Assembly (NCBI RefSeq): GCF_013266735.1 | Contig: NZ_JABSNU010000002.1 | Location: forward strand, 434,001-498,000 | From: Pedobacter foliorum | GTDB lineage: Bacteria; Bacteroidota; Bacteroidia; Sphingobacteriales; Sphingobacteriaceae | DNA length: 64,000 nt | Direction: 5' to 3' | Shown: positions 15,226-23,858 of the stretch, piece by piece | Layout: every line of letters begins with the position of its first letter | Position numbering within the stretch: the stretch's first letter is position 1 | Notes under the pieces: model-generated | The model's input: the letters and a program-made list of their open reading frames with translations, nothing else | What the model was told of the DNA's origin: nothing | Database searches by the model: none | Translations under genes and position numbers: made by a program

Positions 15226-17370
15226 ATGGATATAAGGCAATTTTTTAAGCTTTTAAAGCATTACAAATGGATATTGATCATAGTCCCGGTGGTAAGCGTA
15301 ATAGTAACGGTGTTTTTTGTTAAGGATTTGCCAAAAAAATATGTGTCTAAATCTCAAATTTCGACCGGATTGATAGATCAGTCTCAACAGATTTCTTCCA
15401 ATGAAAACAATAATCAAGATTACTTTAGGGTAAATTCGCAGTTTGCAAATATCATGGAGATCATGAAAATGGATAAAACGACAAGTGTATTGTCGTATAA
15501 TCTGATAATTCATGATCTGGAAAATCCTGATAAAGCATTTACAAAATATTCTGATGAGATCAAAAATCTTAGTCCACCACAGAAGAGAGCATTACTTGAT
15601 GAGTATAAAAAACTATTGGCGAACAAAACAGTAATTACTCCAGCTCTAAACGGTAAATTAATGGTTTTTGATATTCTTGAATCCATGAAGTATGATGCCG
15701 TATCTTTAAATAAAGAGCTGACAATTTATCATATAGACAATTCAGATTTTATTACGATTCTATTCACTTCAGAAAATCCTAACTTTTCGGCATTTGTAGT
15801 TAATTCACTTTCATCTGATTTTATCAGTACTTACAGTATTGATGTGGCTAATAACCAAAATAAATCTAATGTATTATTAGATTCTCTTTTGAAACAAAAG
15901 GAGAGTTTAATGAATGAGAAGAACGCCGCGCTGAAAAATTATAAAGTAAATAATGGAGTACTCAATTTGGATAAACAATCTGAAATTATTTACAAGCAGA
16001 TAACCGATTATGAGCAAAAGAAATCCGATGCTATTAGATTGATTCAGTCAAACCAAGGGGCTATATCTAATATAGATCAGAGGATAAACGGTAATGATCA
16101 GACTTATGCCGGTGGGAGCGTGATTGCTGATAATAACAAGATTGTTAACATTAAAAACCAGCTTAAGATTGCTAATGAGCGTTATGTAGACAATAATTTT
16201 AATCCTGCAGATAAGAAGAAGGTTGATTCGCTGCAAAGCATGTTGTCTGAGCAAATGAATAATGCTTCTAACCGTTATGTTGCAGATCCAACAGCTAATA
16301 AACAGAGTTTAATTACTCAAAAGATGGCTTTGGAAGTAGCTTTGGACCAGGCTAGAAGTAGTATAAGATCAATTGACTCAGAATTAAACCAGCTTAGAGC
16401 AAAATATAATACAATGGTTCCCTTTGACGCAGGTGTTCAGAATTTTGAACGAGACGCTGATGTAGCGACAAAGGAATATCTTGAAGTACTAAATAGATCA
16501 AACACAAACAGTTTGGAAAAGAAAATTGGCTTAAAGCTTAATCTTGCTGAGGCTGGTTATCCGGGAGTGCCAGAACCTTCAAAAAAGGTTTTGTATGTAG
16601 CACTTTCAGCTGTGGCTTCACTCGTAATTTGTTTGATGGGTATTTTGGTTGTCTTTTTACTGGATAAGTCTGTAAATACTGTTAGGCAGTTGCAAAAAGT
16701 AACAAATAATAAAGTAATTGGTCGAATTAACCTGATCAAAAAGGGTAGTATAGAGGTTAGGGATCTCTGGAAAGAAGATCATCCTGACAGTGAGCACTTA
16801 ATCTATAAAGATCTGTTGCGCTCTCTGAGATTTGAAGTAGATCAGCTACTTTCTGAAGGTGGTAATAAGATTCTGGGAATTACCAGTTTGTTATCTGGTG
16901 AGGGTAAAACATTTCTGACTTCAAGTTTGGTTTATGCTTTTGCTATGACTGGAAAGAAAGTATTACTAATAAGAGGTGATATAGAGCCTGAGCAAGTATC
17001 GCCAGATCAAAAGTTAATCCCTGAGCAGTTTTTTGAAACATTTATTATTAAGAAAAAAATTCAGATTGAAGATTTGATTACTGTTTTGAATACAAAATCG
17101 GATAGCACTTCTTTGTTTGAGATTCAAAATAAGGATAATTTAAAATCGGGATTTGGTATCTTAAAGGATGAGTTTGATTTAATTATTGTCGATATTGCTA
17201 GTCTGGAAAATATCAATCGTGCTAAGGAGTGGCTACTTTTTACAGAAAAAAATATTGCGGTTTTTGCTGCTGGGCAAACAATAAGTGACGAGCAATTAGA
17301 AAATTTAGAATATATCACAAAACATCCTGGCTTTATGGGTTGGGTACTCAATAAACAAGTTGAAAGTTAG
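15226..17370 (+). CDS. Wzc-like polysaccharide co-polymerase with degenerate kinase domain
   Basis: A 714-residue inner-membrane protein. Helix 1 is near 14-33, a large periplasmic coiled-coil region spans about 200-430, helix 2 is near 455-480, and a C-terminal P-loop domain follows (about 520-714). The overall plan is that of a Wzz/Wzc chain-length regulator fused to a BY-kinase. Walker A is retained in altered form (G-E-G-K-T, about 558-562). Walker A' reads L-L-I-R-G-D, with Arg where kinases usually have Asp, and Walker B is I-I-V-D-I-A-S. No C-terminal tyrosine cluster exists. It probably controls chain length and export without normal tyrosine kinase activity. Confidence 0.85.
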   Translation: MDIRQFFKLLKHYKWILIIVPVVSVIVTVFFVKDLPKKYVSKSQISTGLIDQSQQISSNENNNQDYFRVNSQFANIMEIMKMDKTTSVLSYNLIIHDLENPDKAFTKYSDEIKNLSPPQKRALLDEYKKLLANKTVITPALNGKLMVFDILESMKYDAVSLNKELTIYHIDNSDFITILFTSENPNFSAFVVNSLSSDFISTYSIDVANNQNKSNVLLDSLLKQKESLMNEKNAALKNYKVNNGVLNLDKQSEIIYKQITDYEQKKSDAIRLIQSNQGAISNIDQRINGNDQTYAGGSVIADNNKIVNIKNQLKIANERYVDNNFNPADKKKVDSLQSMLSEQMNNASNRYVADPTANKQSLITQKMALEVALDQARSSIRSIDSELNQLRAKYNTMVPFDAGVQNFERDADVATKEYLEVLNRSNTNSLEKKIGLKLNLAEAGYPGVPEPSKKVLYVALSAVASLVICLMGILVVFLLDKSVNTVRQLQKVTNNKVIGRINLIKKGSIEVRDLWKEDHPDSEHLIYKDLLRSLRFEVDQLLSEGGNKILGITSLLSGEGKTFLTSSLVYAFAMTGKKVLLIRGDIEPEQVSPDQKLIPEQFFETFIIKKKIQIEDLITVLNTKSDSTSLFEIQNKDNLKSGFGILKDEFDLIIVDIASLENINRAKEWLLFTEKNIAVFAAGQTISDEQLENLEYITKHPGFMGWVLNKQVES

Positions 17371-17380
17371 GTTTAACATA

Positions 17381-17412
17381 ATAAGTAAGCAGATAAAAAT
17401 CTGCTTACTTAT
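17381..17412 (+). promoter_or_regulatory. Perfect intra-operon hairpin
   Basis: The arms ATAAGTAAGCAGAT and ATCTGCTTACTTAT are 14 bases each, fully paired, around an AAAA loop. It lies between the wzc-like and wzy-like genes. No clean T-run follows, so it may act as an RNA processing site, stabiliser or weak attenuator. Confidence 0.65.
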
Positions 17413-17427
17413 AATAATATCACTTTC

Positions 17428-18867
17428 ATGAGCAAAGTATTGAATTTTAAAAATAAAAACACATTTCTTGTTTTTGGCATACTTACGTCATTAGTTGTGG
17501 GTTACTTCACTTATGCATTTGGTGTTATTATACCTGTTTCTATTATTGCTGCAAGTATTGGCTTGGCATTTTTAATTTCAACATTTTTAAATCCACGTGT
17601 TGCGATAATTACATATTTCATTTACTGCTTTGTAATCAATTCCTTGCTTAAAAATGTAGATGGGGTTCCGTGGGGTTACATGATGGAGCTACTTTTGAGT
17701 TTAACATGGTTTACCATGTTGATCAATAAATCTAAATTTAACTGGGCTGCCGCAAAAAATGATTATGTATATATTGCGTTAGCATGGTTTATTATCAACT
17801 TATTAGAAATTGTAAACCCGGCAGGTGCAAGTTTGCTAGGGTGGCTAAATGAGGTTAGGTTTACTGCCTTTAACTGGGTTGTACTAGCCCCCTTGGTGTT
17901 TTTAATGTTCAATAAAAAGAAAGATGTGGACATTTTTCTGATGTTGATAATAGGGATGTCTGTTTTGGCAGCTGTGTATGGAATGAAGCAACTATTTATA
18001 GGTGTTTCGGCAGGAGAACAAAAGTGGTTGGATGAAGGTGCTGATTTTACCCATATTGTATTTGGAAAACTGAGAGTGTTTTCGTTTTATACAGATGCGG
18101 GACAATTCGGAGCTTCACAGGCTGAAGTCGGGCTAATTGCATTGGTTTTAGCTATGGGGCCTTTCAAAATCTGGAAAAAGGTGTTGCTTTTTTTGGCGGC
18201 CGCCCTTTTATTTTATGGGATGCTTATTTCAGGAACTAGGGGGGCATTATTTGCTCTAGTTAGTGCGGCTTTTTTTGCAATATTTTTAAGTAAAAATTTT
18301 AAAGTATTGATTGTTGGGTCGATGATTGCGTTGCTCTTTTTGGGGTTCTTAAAGTATACCACAATTGGAAATGGAATTTATCAAATTAACCGCTTTAGAA
18401 CGGCACTAGATCCAACAGATCCTTCTCTTAATGTTAGGTTTAATAACCAAAAGAAACTTGGTGAGATTCTTTCAGGAATGCCCTTTGGAGGAGGAGTAGG
18501 GGTTAGTGGGATGAATGGAACAATTTACAATTCTGATAAGCTCTTGTCGACAATACCACCTGATAGTTACTGGGTAAAGGTGTGGACAATGTATGGGATT
18601 GTGGGGCTACTAATTTGGTTCTCTATGAATATGTATATTTTAGGTAAGTGCTGTGGAATAGTTTGGAATTTAAAAGATGACCAACTTAGGGTTAAAATGA
18701 TTGCATTAACGGCAGGTACTGCCGGCCTATTTTTTTGTAGTTATGGAAATGAAGTTATGAACGGATTTCCGTCTTCTATGATTCTCTATATGTCATGGGG
18801 TTTTGTATTATATTCACCAAATCTCGACCAGAAAGAACACACTCTAGGTTTAGATAATAAAGCATAA
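17428..18867 (+). CDS. O-antigen ligase / Wzy-type polymerase
   Basis: A 479-residue membrane protein with about 11 helices and a larger periplasmic loop between about 325 and 385. The segment I-S-G-T-R-G-A-L-F-A near residue 270 matches the arginine-containing motif of the O-antigen ligase/polymerase (Wzy_C) family. In this setting, between a chain-length protein and glycosyltransferases, polymerisation of the repeat unit is the best guess. Sequence alone does not separate polymerases from ligases. It starts 15 bases after a perfect 14-base hairpin. Confidence 0.82.
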   Translation: MSKVLNFKNKNTFLVFGILTSLVVGYFTYAFGVIIPVSIIAASIGLAFLISTFLNPRVAIITYFIYCFVINSLLKNVDGVPWGYMMELLLSLTWFTMLINKSKFNWAAAKNDYVYIALAWFIINLLEIVNPAGASLLGWLNEVRFTAFNWVVLAPLVFLMFNKKKDVDIFLMLIIGMSVLAAVYGMKQLFIGVSAGEQKWLDEGADFTHIVFGKLRVFSFYTDAGQFGASQAEVGLIALVLAMGPFKIWKKVLLFLAAALLFYGMLISGTRGALFALVSAAFFAIFLSKNFKVLIVGSMIALLFLGFLKYTTIGNGIYQINRFRTALDPTDPSLNVRFNNQKKLGEILSGMPFGGGVGVSGMNGTIYNSDKLLSTIPPDSYWVKVWTMYGIVGLLIWFSMNMYILGKCCGIVWNLKDDQLRVKMIALTAGTAGLFFCSYGNEVMNGFPSSMILYMSWGFVLYSPNLDQKEHTLGLDNKA

Positions 18868-18873
18868 ATTGCT

Positions 18874-20085
18874 ATGATAGATATTTTTAAAGATATAGTT
18901 TTTGCGATAAGCTCAGTAATTGGAATTTATCTCCTTTTTAATTGTTTTTATCTGTTATTTTTTGCAATAGCTGGACACTTTTTAAAGAATGAGAAAAAAG
19001 GAATAGTAACGGCACTTAAAAAGATTGCAATTCTTATCCCAGCTTATAGGGAGGATGCTGTTATTCTAGAATCTAGTTATAGAGCTATAAATCATAGTTA
19101 TGATGGTGAATTTAATGTGTTTGTGGTTGCTGATGGACTAAGTGAACATGCTATAGAAAAAATGAATGGGTTTGGTTGCACTGTTATTCCTGTTTATTTT
19201 GAAAAGAGTACTAAGGGAAAGTCACTATTGAATGCCATGAATCTTATTCCTGCAGATAGGTATGACATAGCTTTGGTATTAGATATCGATAATATTATGG
19301 CTGACAATTTTCTTAATGATCTAAATATTGCTTTTGCTGAAGGACATAAAGTTGTGCAGACACATAGAACCGCAAAGAATCTGAATACTACTTTTGCATT
19401 TTTGGATGCTTGCAACGAAGAAATCAATAATCATATTTATAGAAAAGGTCATTATGCAGTAGGACTTTCACCTGCATTGATTGGATCAGGAATGGCTTTT
19501 GAATTTGATTACCTGCATTCGTTATTAAAAGATATAGGTGAAACGGTAGGTGAAGACAAGGAGATGGATTTCAAAATAGCAAAAGATAAAAACAAGATTG
19601 TTTATCTGAATAATACTTATGTGTATGATGAGAAAATTGAAAACGCTAAGGTCTTTACGCAGCAACGAACCCGATGGATTGCTGCTCAAATAGAATTCTT
19701 TAAAAAATACTTTTTTGAAGGATTTCGTGAGCTGTTTGTGAATAGGAATTTTGAATTTTTTAATAAAGTTCTGCAATCTATGCTCGTACCTAGGATGTTG
19801 CTTTTGGGATTGTTGTTTGTTTTATCGATAGCTGGTTTGGCTTTCCTAAAAGGTACTTTCTCTTATTACTTTATTGTTCTATTTGGTGTTTTGTGTTTTA
19901 CATTATTAATTTCTCTGCCTTTAAAGTTTTATCGCGATAAACGTTTAGTGTCGGCTGTTTTTAAAATTCCTTATGCATTATGGTGTATGGTGATTGCATT
20001 ATTTAGAATTAAGCGCGCAAAAGTTTCATTTATGCCAACTCCTCACACTTCAAAATCACAAACTGATCAATTGTCTCAAAAGTAA
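18874..20085 (+). CDS. Membrane family-2 glycosyltransferase
   Basis: A 403-residue GT-A glycosyltransferase. One N-terminal helix is followed by the catalytic domain with I-P-A-Y-R-E-D, V-V-A-D-G-L-S and the L-D-I-D-N (DxD) motif. An acceptor-binding Q-Q-R-T-R-W motif lies near residue 268, and two C-terminal helices (about 310-355) follow. The QxxRW-type motif is typical of processive synthases such as cellulose or hyaluronan synthase, but also occurs in some single-transfer enzymes. It sits seven bases after the polymerase gene. The sugar is unknown. Confidence 0.82.
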   Translation: MIDIFKDIVFAISSVIGIYLLFNCFYLLFFAIAGHFLKNEKKGIVTALKKIAILIPAYREDAVILESSYRAINHSYDGEFNVFVVADGLSEHAIEKMNGFGCTVIPVYFEKSTKGKSLLNAMNLIPADRYDIALVLDIDNIMADNFLNDLNIAFAEGHKVVQTHRTAKNLNTTFAFLDACNEEINNHIYRKGHYAVGLSPALIGSGMAFEFDYLHSLLKDIGETVGEDKEMDFKIAKDKNKIVYLNNTYVYDEKIENAKVFTQQRTRWIAAQIEFFKKYFFEGFRELFVNRNFEFFNKVLQSMLVPRMLLLGLLFVLSIAGLAFLKGTFSYYFIVLFGVLCFTLLISLPLKFYRDKRLVSAVFKIPYALWCMVIALFRIKRAKVSFMPTPHTSKSQTDQLSQK

Positions 20086-20091
20086 TATAGT

Positions 20092-20184
20092 ATGCCATTT
20101 GAAATATTAGCTTTACCCGCAATCGCATTTTTAGTCTGGGGATTTATCAACGGATACAAAATTGAAAAAAAGAAAAAATTATAA
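20092..20184 (+). CDS. 30-residue single-helix membrane protein
   Basis: A very short ORF, ATG 20092 to TAA 20184, encoding 30 residues. Its composition is that of a designed-looking membrane peptide: a short N-terminus (M-P-F-E), a hydrophobic helix (I-L-A-L-P-A-I-A-F-L-V-W-G-F-I) and a Lys-rich tail (K-I-E-K-K-K-K-L), predicting one membrane pass with a cytoplasmic C-terminus. It starts six bases after the glycosyltransferase stop and ends 20 bases before the acyltransferase start, filling that gap exactly. It may be a small subunit of a neighbouring membrane enzyme. Confidence 0.55.
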   Translation: MPFEILALPAIAFLVWGFINGYKIEKKKKL

Positions 20185-20204
20185 CGCATCCCAACAGGCA
20201 CAAC

Positions 20205-21365
20205 ATGTTTAAATTCCTTAATTCCCTTCCTTCAAAATTAACCAGGATTACATCAGGGGGGAAACTTATCAGAGAGATTGACGGACTAAGGTTTATGGCC
20301 ATACTTCCTGTTTTAGTACAACATTTTACAGAAAGATTTGAACGAAACACATCTATTGATTTTACGCCTCTTGCATCCGATAATTTCATTAGCTTTTTGG
20401 CAGCTCGTGGTTTCTTAGGTGTGTATATATTTTTTGTAATTAGTGGTTTTGTATTGGGGCTTCCGTTCGCTGCCCATAAATTTCAGGGGAAAAAAGAAGT
20501 TAAAATTGGTAATTACTTTTTAAGGAGAGTTACAAGATTGGAGCCACCTTATGTGATATGGATGACCTTATTCTTTCTGTTGTTTGTTTTTCATAAACAT
20601 GTTCCTTTTTTGACGTATTTTCCTCATTATCTAGCTAATATTACTTATACGCATGCTTTGATTTATAATGAATGGTCGCCTTTTAATCCGCCAACGTGGA
20701 CTTTGGAGATTGAGATTCAGTTTTATTTACTAGCGCCTTTCTTAGCTATGTTGTTTTTCAAGATCAAAGAAAAATATTTGAGAAGAATTTTTAATGTTAC
20801 TATCATTTTACTACTGGTATTGTGTCAGCAGTATTTCCAGTTTTTTAAAGTGCCTTATAATTTCACAATACTTGGACATCTTCAGTATTTTCTTGTTGGA
20901 TTTCTTTTAGCTGATCTTTATTTAAATGATTGGAATGAAATTAATCCGAACACTTTTTTTGATTTTACAGGTGTTCTTGCACTATGTTCTCTGATTTATT
21001 TTTGGAGCTGGGATTATGAATTGTTTAACAGAATAATGGTTCTAATCTCTTTATTCGTGTTTTTTGTTTCTGTATTTAAGGGTAACTATCTGAACAGATT
21101 TGTAGTAAACAGATGGATTATGGCTATTGGAGGGATGTGTTATACTATTTACCTCATTCATTTGCCTTTTGCCGAGTTTTTAATTTTACTTACAAAAAAG
21201 ATTCAGGTAAGTTCTTATTACGCTGTGAACTTGTTTGTGCAACTGGGCATATTTATTCCAATTATTCTCTCAATTAGTGCCGTGTTTTATTTTTATTTAG
21301 AAAGACCATTTATGAATAAGGACTGGCCTAAAAACTTTTATTTGAAGTTAAAATCTTTGTTTTAG
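20205..21365 (+). CDS. Acyltransferase family 3 (OafA-like) membrane enzyme
   Basis: A 386-residue integral membrane protein with about ten helices. The family signature R-E-I-D-G-L-R-F-M-A-I-L near residue 25 is followed by a conserved histidine in L-V-Q-H-F, and the C-terminus ends in a Y-L-E-R-P-F motif. Such enzymes move acetyl or other acyl groups across the membrane onto polysaccharides. It very likely O-acylates the polysaccharide made by this locus. The neighbouring hexapeptide acyltransferase may act on the same polymer. Confidence 0.87.
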   Translation: MFKFLNSLPSKLTRITSGGKLIREIDGLRFMAILPVLVQHFTERFERNTSIDFTPLASDNFISFLAARGFLGVYIFFVISGFVLGLPFAAHKFQGKKEVKIGNYFLRRVTRLEPPYVIWMTLFFLLFVFHKHVPFLTYFPHYLANITYTHALIYNEWSPFNPPTWTLEIEIQFYLLAPFLAMLFFKIKEKYLRRIFNVTIILLLVLCQQYFQFFKVPYNFTILGHLQYFLVGFLLADLYLNDWNEINPNTFFDFTGVLALCSLIYFWSWDYELFNRIMVLISLFVFFVSVFKGNYLNRFVVNRWIMAIGGMCYTIYLIHLPFAEFLILLTKKIQVSSYYAVNLFVQLGIFIPIILSISAVFYFYLERPFMNKDWPKNFYLKLKSLF

Positions 21366-21440
21366 TGAACTGATGTTCTGATTAGGAGTCAGAGATTTTT
21401 AAATTATTGTTTATTACAAAACCCATTATCTAAGCTTGAT

Positions 21441-22643
21441 ATGAGCCAAGATCTAATAAAAAATAGAGATATCGTAATAGTTGGCCAGCAAGCCTGGGAC
21501 ATCCAAATTGGTAGTAATTGTAAGAATTTGGCAGTGGAGTTTAGTAAATACAATAGGGTATTGTATGTAAATCCTCCTTTAGATCGGATTACAAAGATAA
21601 AAGATAAAAAAGACCCTTTTATTTCTAAAAGAATTAATGTAGTTAATAAGGTAATAAGGTGTTTAACAAAGCAATTTGAAAATCTTTGGGAATTGAATCC
21701 TGATAGAACTATTGAATCTGTTAATTGGATTAGGTTTAGGCCATTGTTCAGATATCTTAATAAAAGGAACAATATTAGGTTTGCCTCCTCTATAAAAAGA
21801 GCTATGAAGGAGCTTGATTTTAAGAATGTAATATTATTTAATGATAATGATATATTCAGATCATTTTATTTGAAGGAACTGCTATCTCCTCAGGTTAGTG
21901 TTTATTATTCTAGAGATTATATGTTGGCCGTTGACTACTGGAGGTATCATGGGATGCAATTGGAGCCCGAGTTGATTGAAAAAAGTGATGTAATTGTAGC
22001 CAACTCGATCTATTTGGCGAATTATTGTAAGAAATATAATCCGCGATCTTTTTATGTTGGCCAGGGTTGTGATCTGACTTTGTTTAAAGATGATAGCAAT
22101 TTGCATGTTCCTAAGGAATTGGAAGAGATAAAAACTCCCATAATTGGCTATGTAGGAGCGGTGAGTACGAGCAGACTTGATATTGATATTTTAGTTCATA
22201 TTGCAAGGGAAAAGCCAGAGTGGCAGGTAGTTCTTGTAGGCCCGGCTGATGATCAATTTAAGAATAGTGAATTAAATGTGATGAAAAATGTGCATTTTAT
22301 TGGGCATGTTCCCGAATCCCGCTTACCAAGTTTTATAAAAGGATTTGATGTTTGCTTGAATCCACAATTATTAAATGAACTCACAATTGGTAATTATCCA
22401 AGGAAAATTGATGAGTATCTAGCTATGGGAAAACCGGTTGTAGCCACTTTAACGGAAGCAATGGGGACCTTTAGCGAATTTGTTTATCTCGCAACGAGTA
22501 AGGAAGAATATGTTCGGTTTATAGGGGATGCGTTATCTAACAATTCGACGGAATTAATAGAGGCCCGAAAGTTGTTTGCTTCTTCACATACATGGACAAA
22601 TAGTGTTGCTGAAATTTATAAAGCTATAAATTCTACCGTTTAA
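21441..22643 (+). CDS. Glycosyltransferase, GT-B type (TuaH-like)
   Basis: A 400-residue cytoplasmic glycosyltransferase without membrane helices. The N-terminus (Q-A-W-D-I-Q-I-G-S-N-C-K-N) and R-V-L-Y-V-N-P-P-L-D-R resemble TuaH-type enzymes. The C-terminal GT-B nucleotide-sugar domain has I-G-Y-V-G-A-V-S, V-L-V-G-P-A-D and K-I-D-E-Y-L-A-M-G-K-P-V-V-A. It should add one sugar to the lipid-linked repeat unit. It follows the acyltransferase after a 75-base gap and leads into the hexapeptide acyltransferase 10 bases later. Confidence 0.85.
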   Translation: MSQDLIKNRDIVIVGQQAWDIQIGSNCKNLAVEFSKYNRVLYVNPPLDRITKIKDKKDPFISKRINVVNKVIRCLTKQFENLWELNPDRTIESVNWIRFRPLFRYLNKRNNIRFASSIKRAMKELDFKNVILFNDNDIFRSFYLKELLSPQVSVYYSRDYMLAVDYWRYHGMQLEPELIEKSDVIVANSIYLANYCKKYNPRSFYVGQGCDLTLFKDDSNLHVPKELEEIKTPIIGYVGAVSTSRLDIDILVHIAREKPEWQVVLVGPADDQFKNSELNVMKNVHFIGHVPESRLPSFIKGFDVCLNPQLLNELTIGNYPRKIDEYLAMGKPVVATLTEAMGTFSEFVYLATSKEEYVRFIGDALSNNSTELIEARKLFASSHTWTNSVAEIYKAINSTV

Positions 22644-22653
22644 TTTATTTTGA

Positions 22654-23271
22654 ATGATGTCTATCTCAGATAAAATAAAGTCGAATCCTAAGCTAAAAAA
22701 ACTAGTTCAATGGATGTTGGTTTCTAGCTATAAGCCACGGTTGTGGGTTAGGATATTTATAAATCCATTTAAACATACACGAGGGAAGTCATCTGTTGTG
22801 AGATGGAAGACCAGACTTGATTTATTTCCATTCCATAAATTTGAGCTAGGTGAAAACTCTCTTGTTGAAGATTTTTCTGTTATCAACAATGGCGTAGGTG
22901 ATGTTCATATAGGATCCGATACCATTGTAGGGATTTCTAATATTATTATTGGCCCTGTTGAAATAGGGAACAACGTAATGCTTGCACAGCATATAGTAAT
23001 TTCAGGATTGAATCATGGATATTCTGATCCAGTAATACCCCCAAGTAGGCAGCCCGTTGTTACCGCCAAAATAGTGATAGAGGATGATGTTTGGATAGGT
23101 GCAAATTCTGTTGTAACGGCTGGTGTTAGGATTGGGAAGCATTCAATTGTAGGTGGGGGGAGTGTAGTTGCCAAGGATATTCCTGAGTATTGTGTTGTAG
23201 TAGGAAATCCGGCACGTATTATTAAGCGTTTTAATTTTGAAACTGCTACTTGGGATAAAATTGATAAATGA
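22654..23271 (+). CDS. Left-handed beta-helix acyltransferase
   Basis: A 205-residue hexapeptide-repeat transferase of the WcaF/Maa/LacA type. The catalytic-type histidine lies in G-L-N-H-G-Y, and hexapeptide turns run from about residue 75 to 185 (V-W-I-G-A-N-S-V-V-T-A-G-V-R-I-G). The C-terminal V-V-G-N-P-A-R-I-I-K motif is typical. It probably uses acetyl-CoA to acetylate a sugar precursor. An ATG at 22657 could be the start instead of 22654. Its stop codon lies one base before the start of the next gene, implying translational coupling. Confidence 0.88.
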   Translation: MMSISDKIKSNPKLKKLVQWMLVSSYKPRLWVRIFINPFKHTRGKSSVVRWKTRLDLFPFHKFELGENSLVEDFSVINNGVGDVHIGSDTIVGISNIIIGPVEIGNNVMLAQHIVISGLNHGYSDPVIPPSRQPVVTAKIVIEDDVWIGANSVVTAGVRIGKHSIVGGGSVVAKDIPEYCVVVGNPARIIKRFNFETATWDKIDK

Positions 23272-23272
23272 C

Positions 23273-23848
23273 ATGAATAGACGTAGGGCATTAAAAATAG
23301 GTGGGGTAGCTTGCTTTTCAGGTCTGTTTTCTTATTCTATTTATAAAGCTGTTTTCGAGCTGGACCATCCGTATAAAGAATATTTCTCCGAACATAAAGT
23401 TTTACTTGCGGAAGTAGTGGATTGCATTATCCCTGAAACTCAAACTGCAGGTGCTAAAGCTGCAGGTGTACATATTTTTATTATTGGGGTTCTTGAAAAC
23501 TGTTCCTCCGCAATAGAAAGAAGCAATTTTTACAAAGGATTGGAGTCGTTAAAAAAATACTCATTAAATAAGTATGGAGCCTCTTTTATGAATTGCAACG
23601 AAAAACAAAGGAATGAAATAATTATATATTTTGAAAATAAGGGAGAAATTAGGGCAGGGATTGCAGGAAAGATAAGAAAGAAGATATTGGGGGAACCTTT
23701 TTTTAGCTTACTAAAACGATATACTATCGACGGCTATTGTAATTCCTATTTGGGGGCTTCAAGTAATCTAAAATATGATAAAATACCTCAGACATACGAA
23801 CCTTGTATTAGTTATAGACAGGGAGAACCATCGTGGGCGACTAAATAA
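23273..23848 (+). CDS. Gluconate 2-dehydrogenase subunit 3-like protein with Tat signal
   Basis: A 191-residue protein whose N-terminus (N-R-R-R-A-L-K-I-G-G followed by a hydrophobic stretch) is a twin-arginine signal peptide. The mature part (L-L-A-E-V-V-D-C-I-I-P-E-T-Q-T-A-G-A-K-A-A-G-V) matches the small subunit of periplasmic gluconate/sugar dehydrogenases. It would assemble with the GMC flavoprotein encoded 10 bases downstream and carry it through the Tat pore. I chose ATG 23273 because it places the Arg pair right at the N-terminus; the upstream frame overlaps the preceding gene. Confidence 0.85.
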   Translation: MNRRRALKIGGVACFSGLFSYSIYKAVFELDHPYKEYFSEHKVLLAEVVDCIIPETQTAGAKAAGVHIFIIGVLENCSSAIERSNFYKGLESLKKYSLNKYGASFMNCNEKQRNEIIIYFENKGEIRAGIAGKIRKKILGEPFFSLLKRYTIDGYCNSYLGASSNLKYDKIPQTYEPCISYRQGEPSWATK

Positions 23849-23858
23849 TTAAAGAATA

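Noticed and set aside
20205..21365. Idea that the OafA-like enzyme acylates the NRPS product
   Set aside because: It lies inside the polysaccharide operon on the other strand; polymer O-acylation is the simpler reading.
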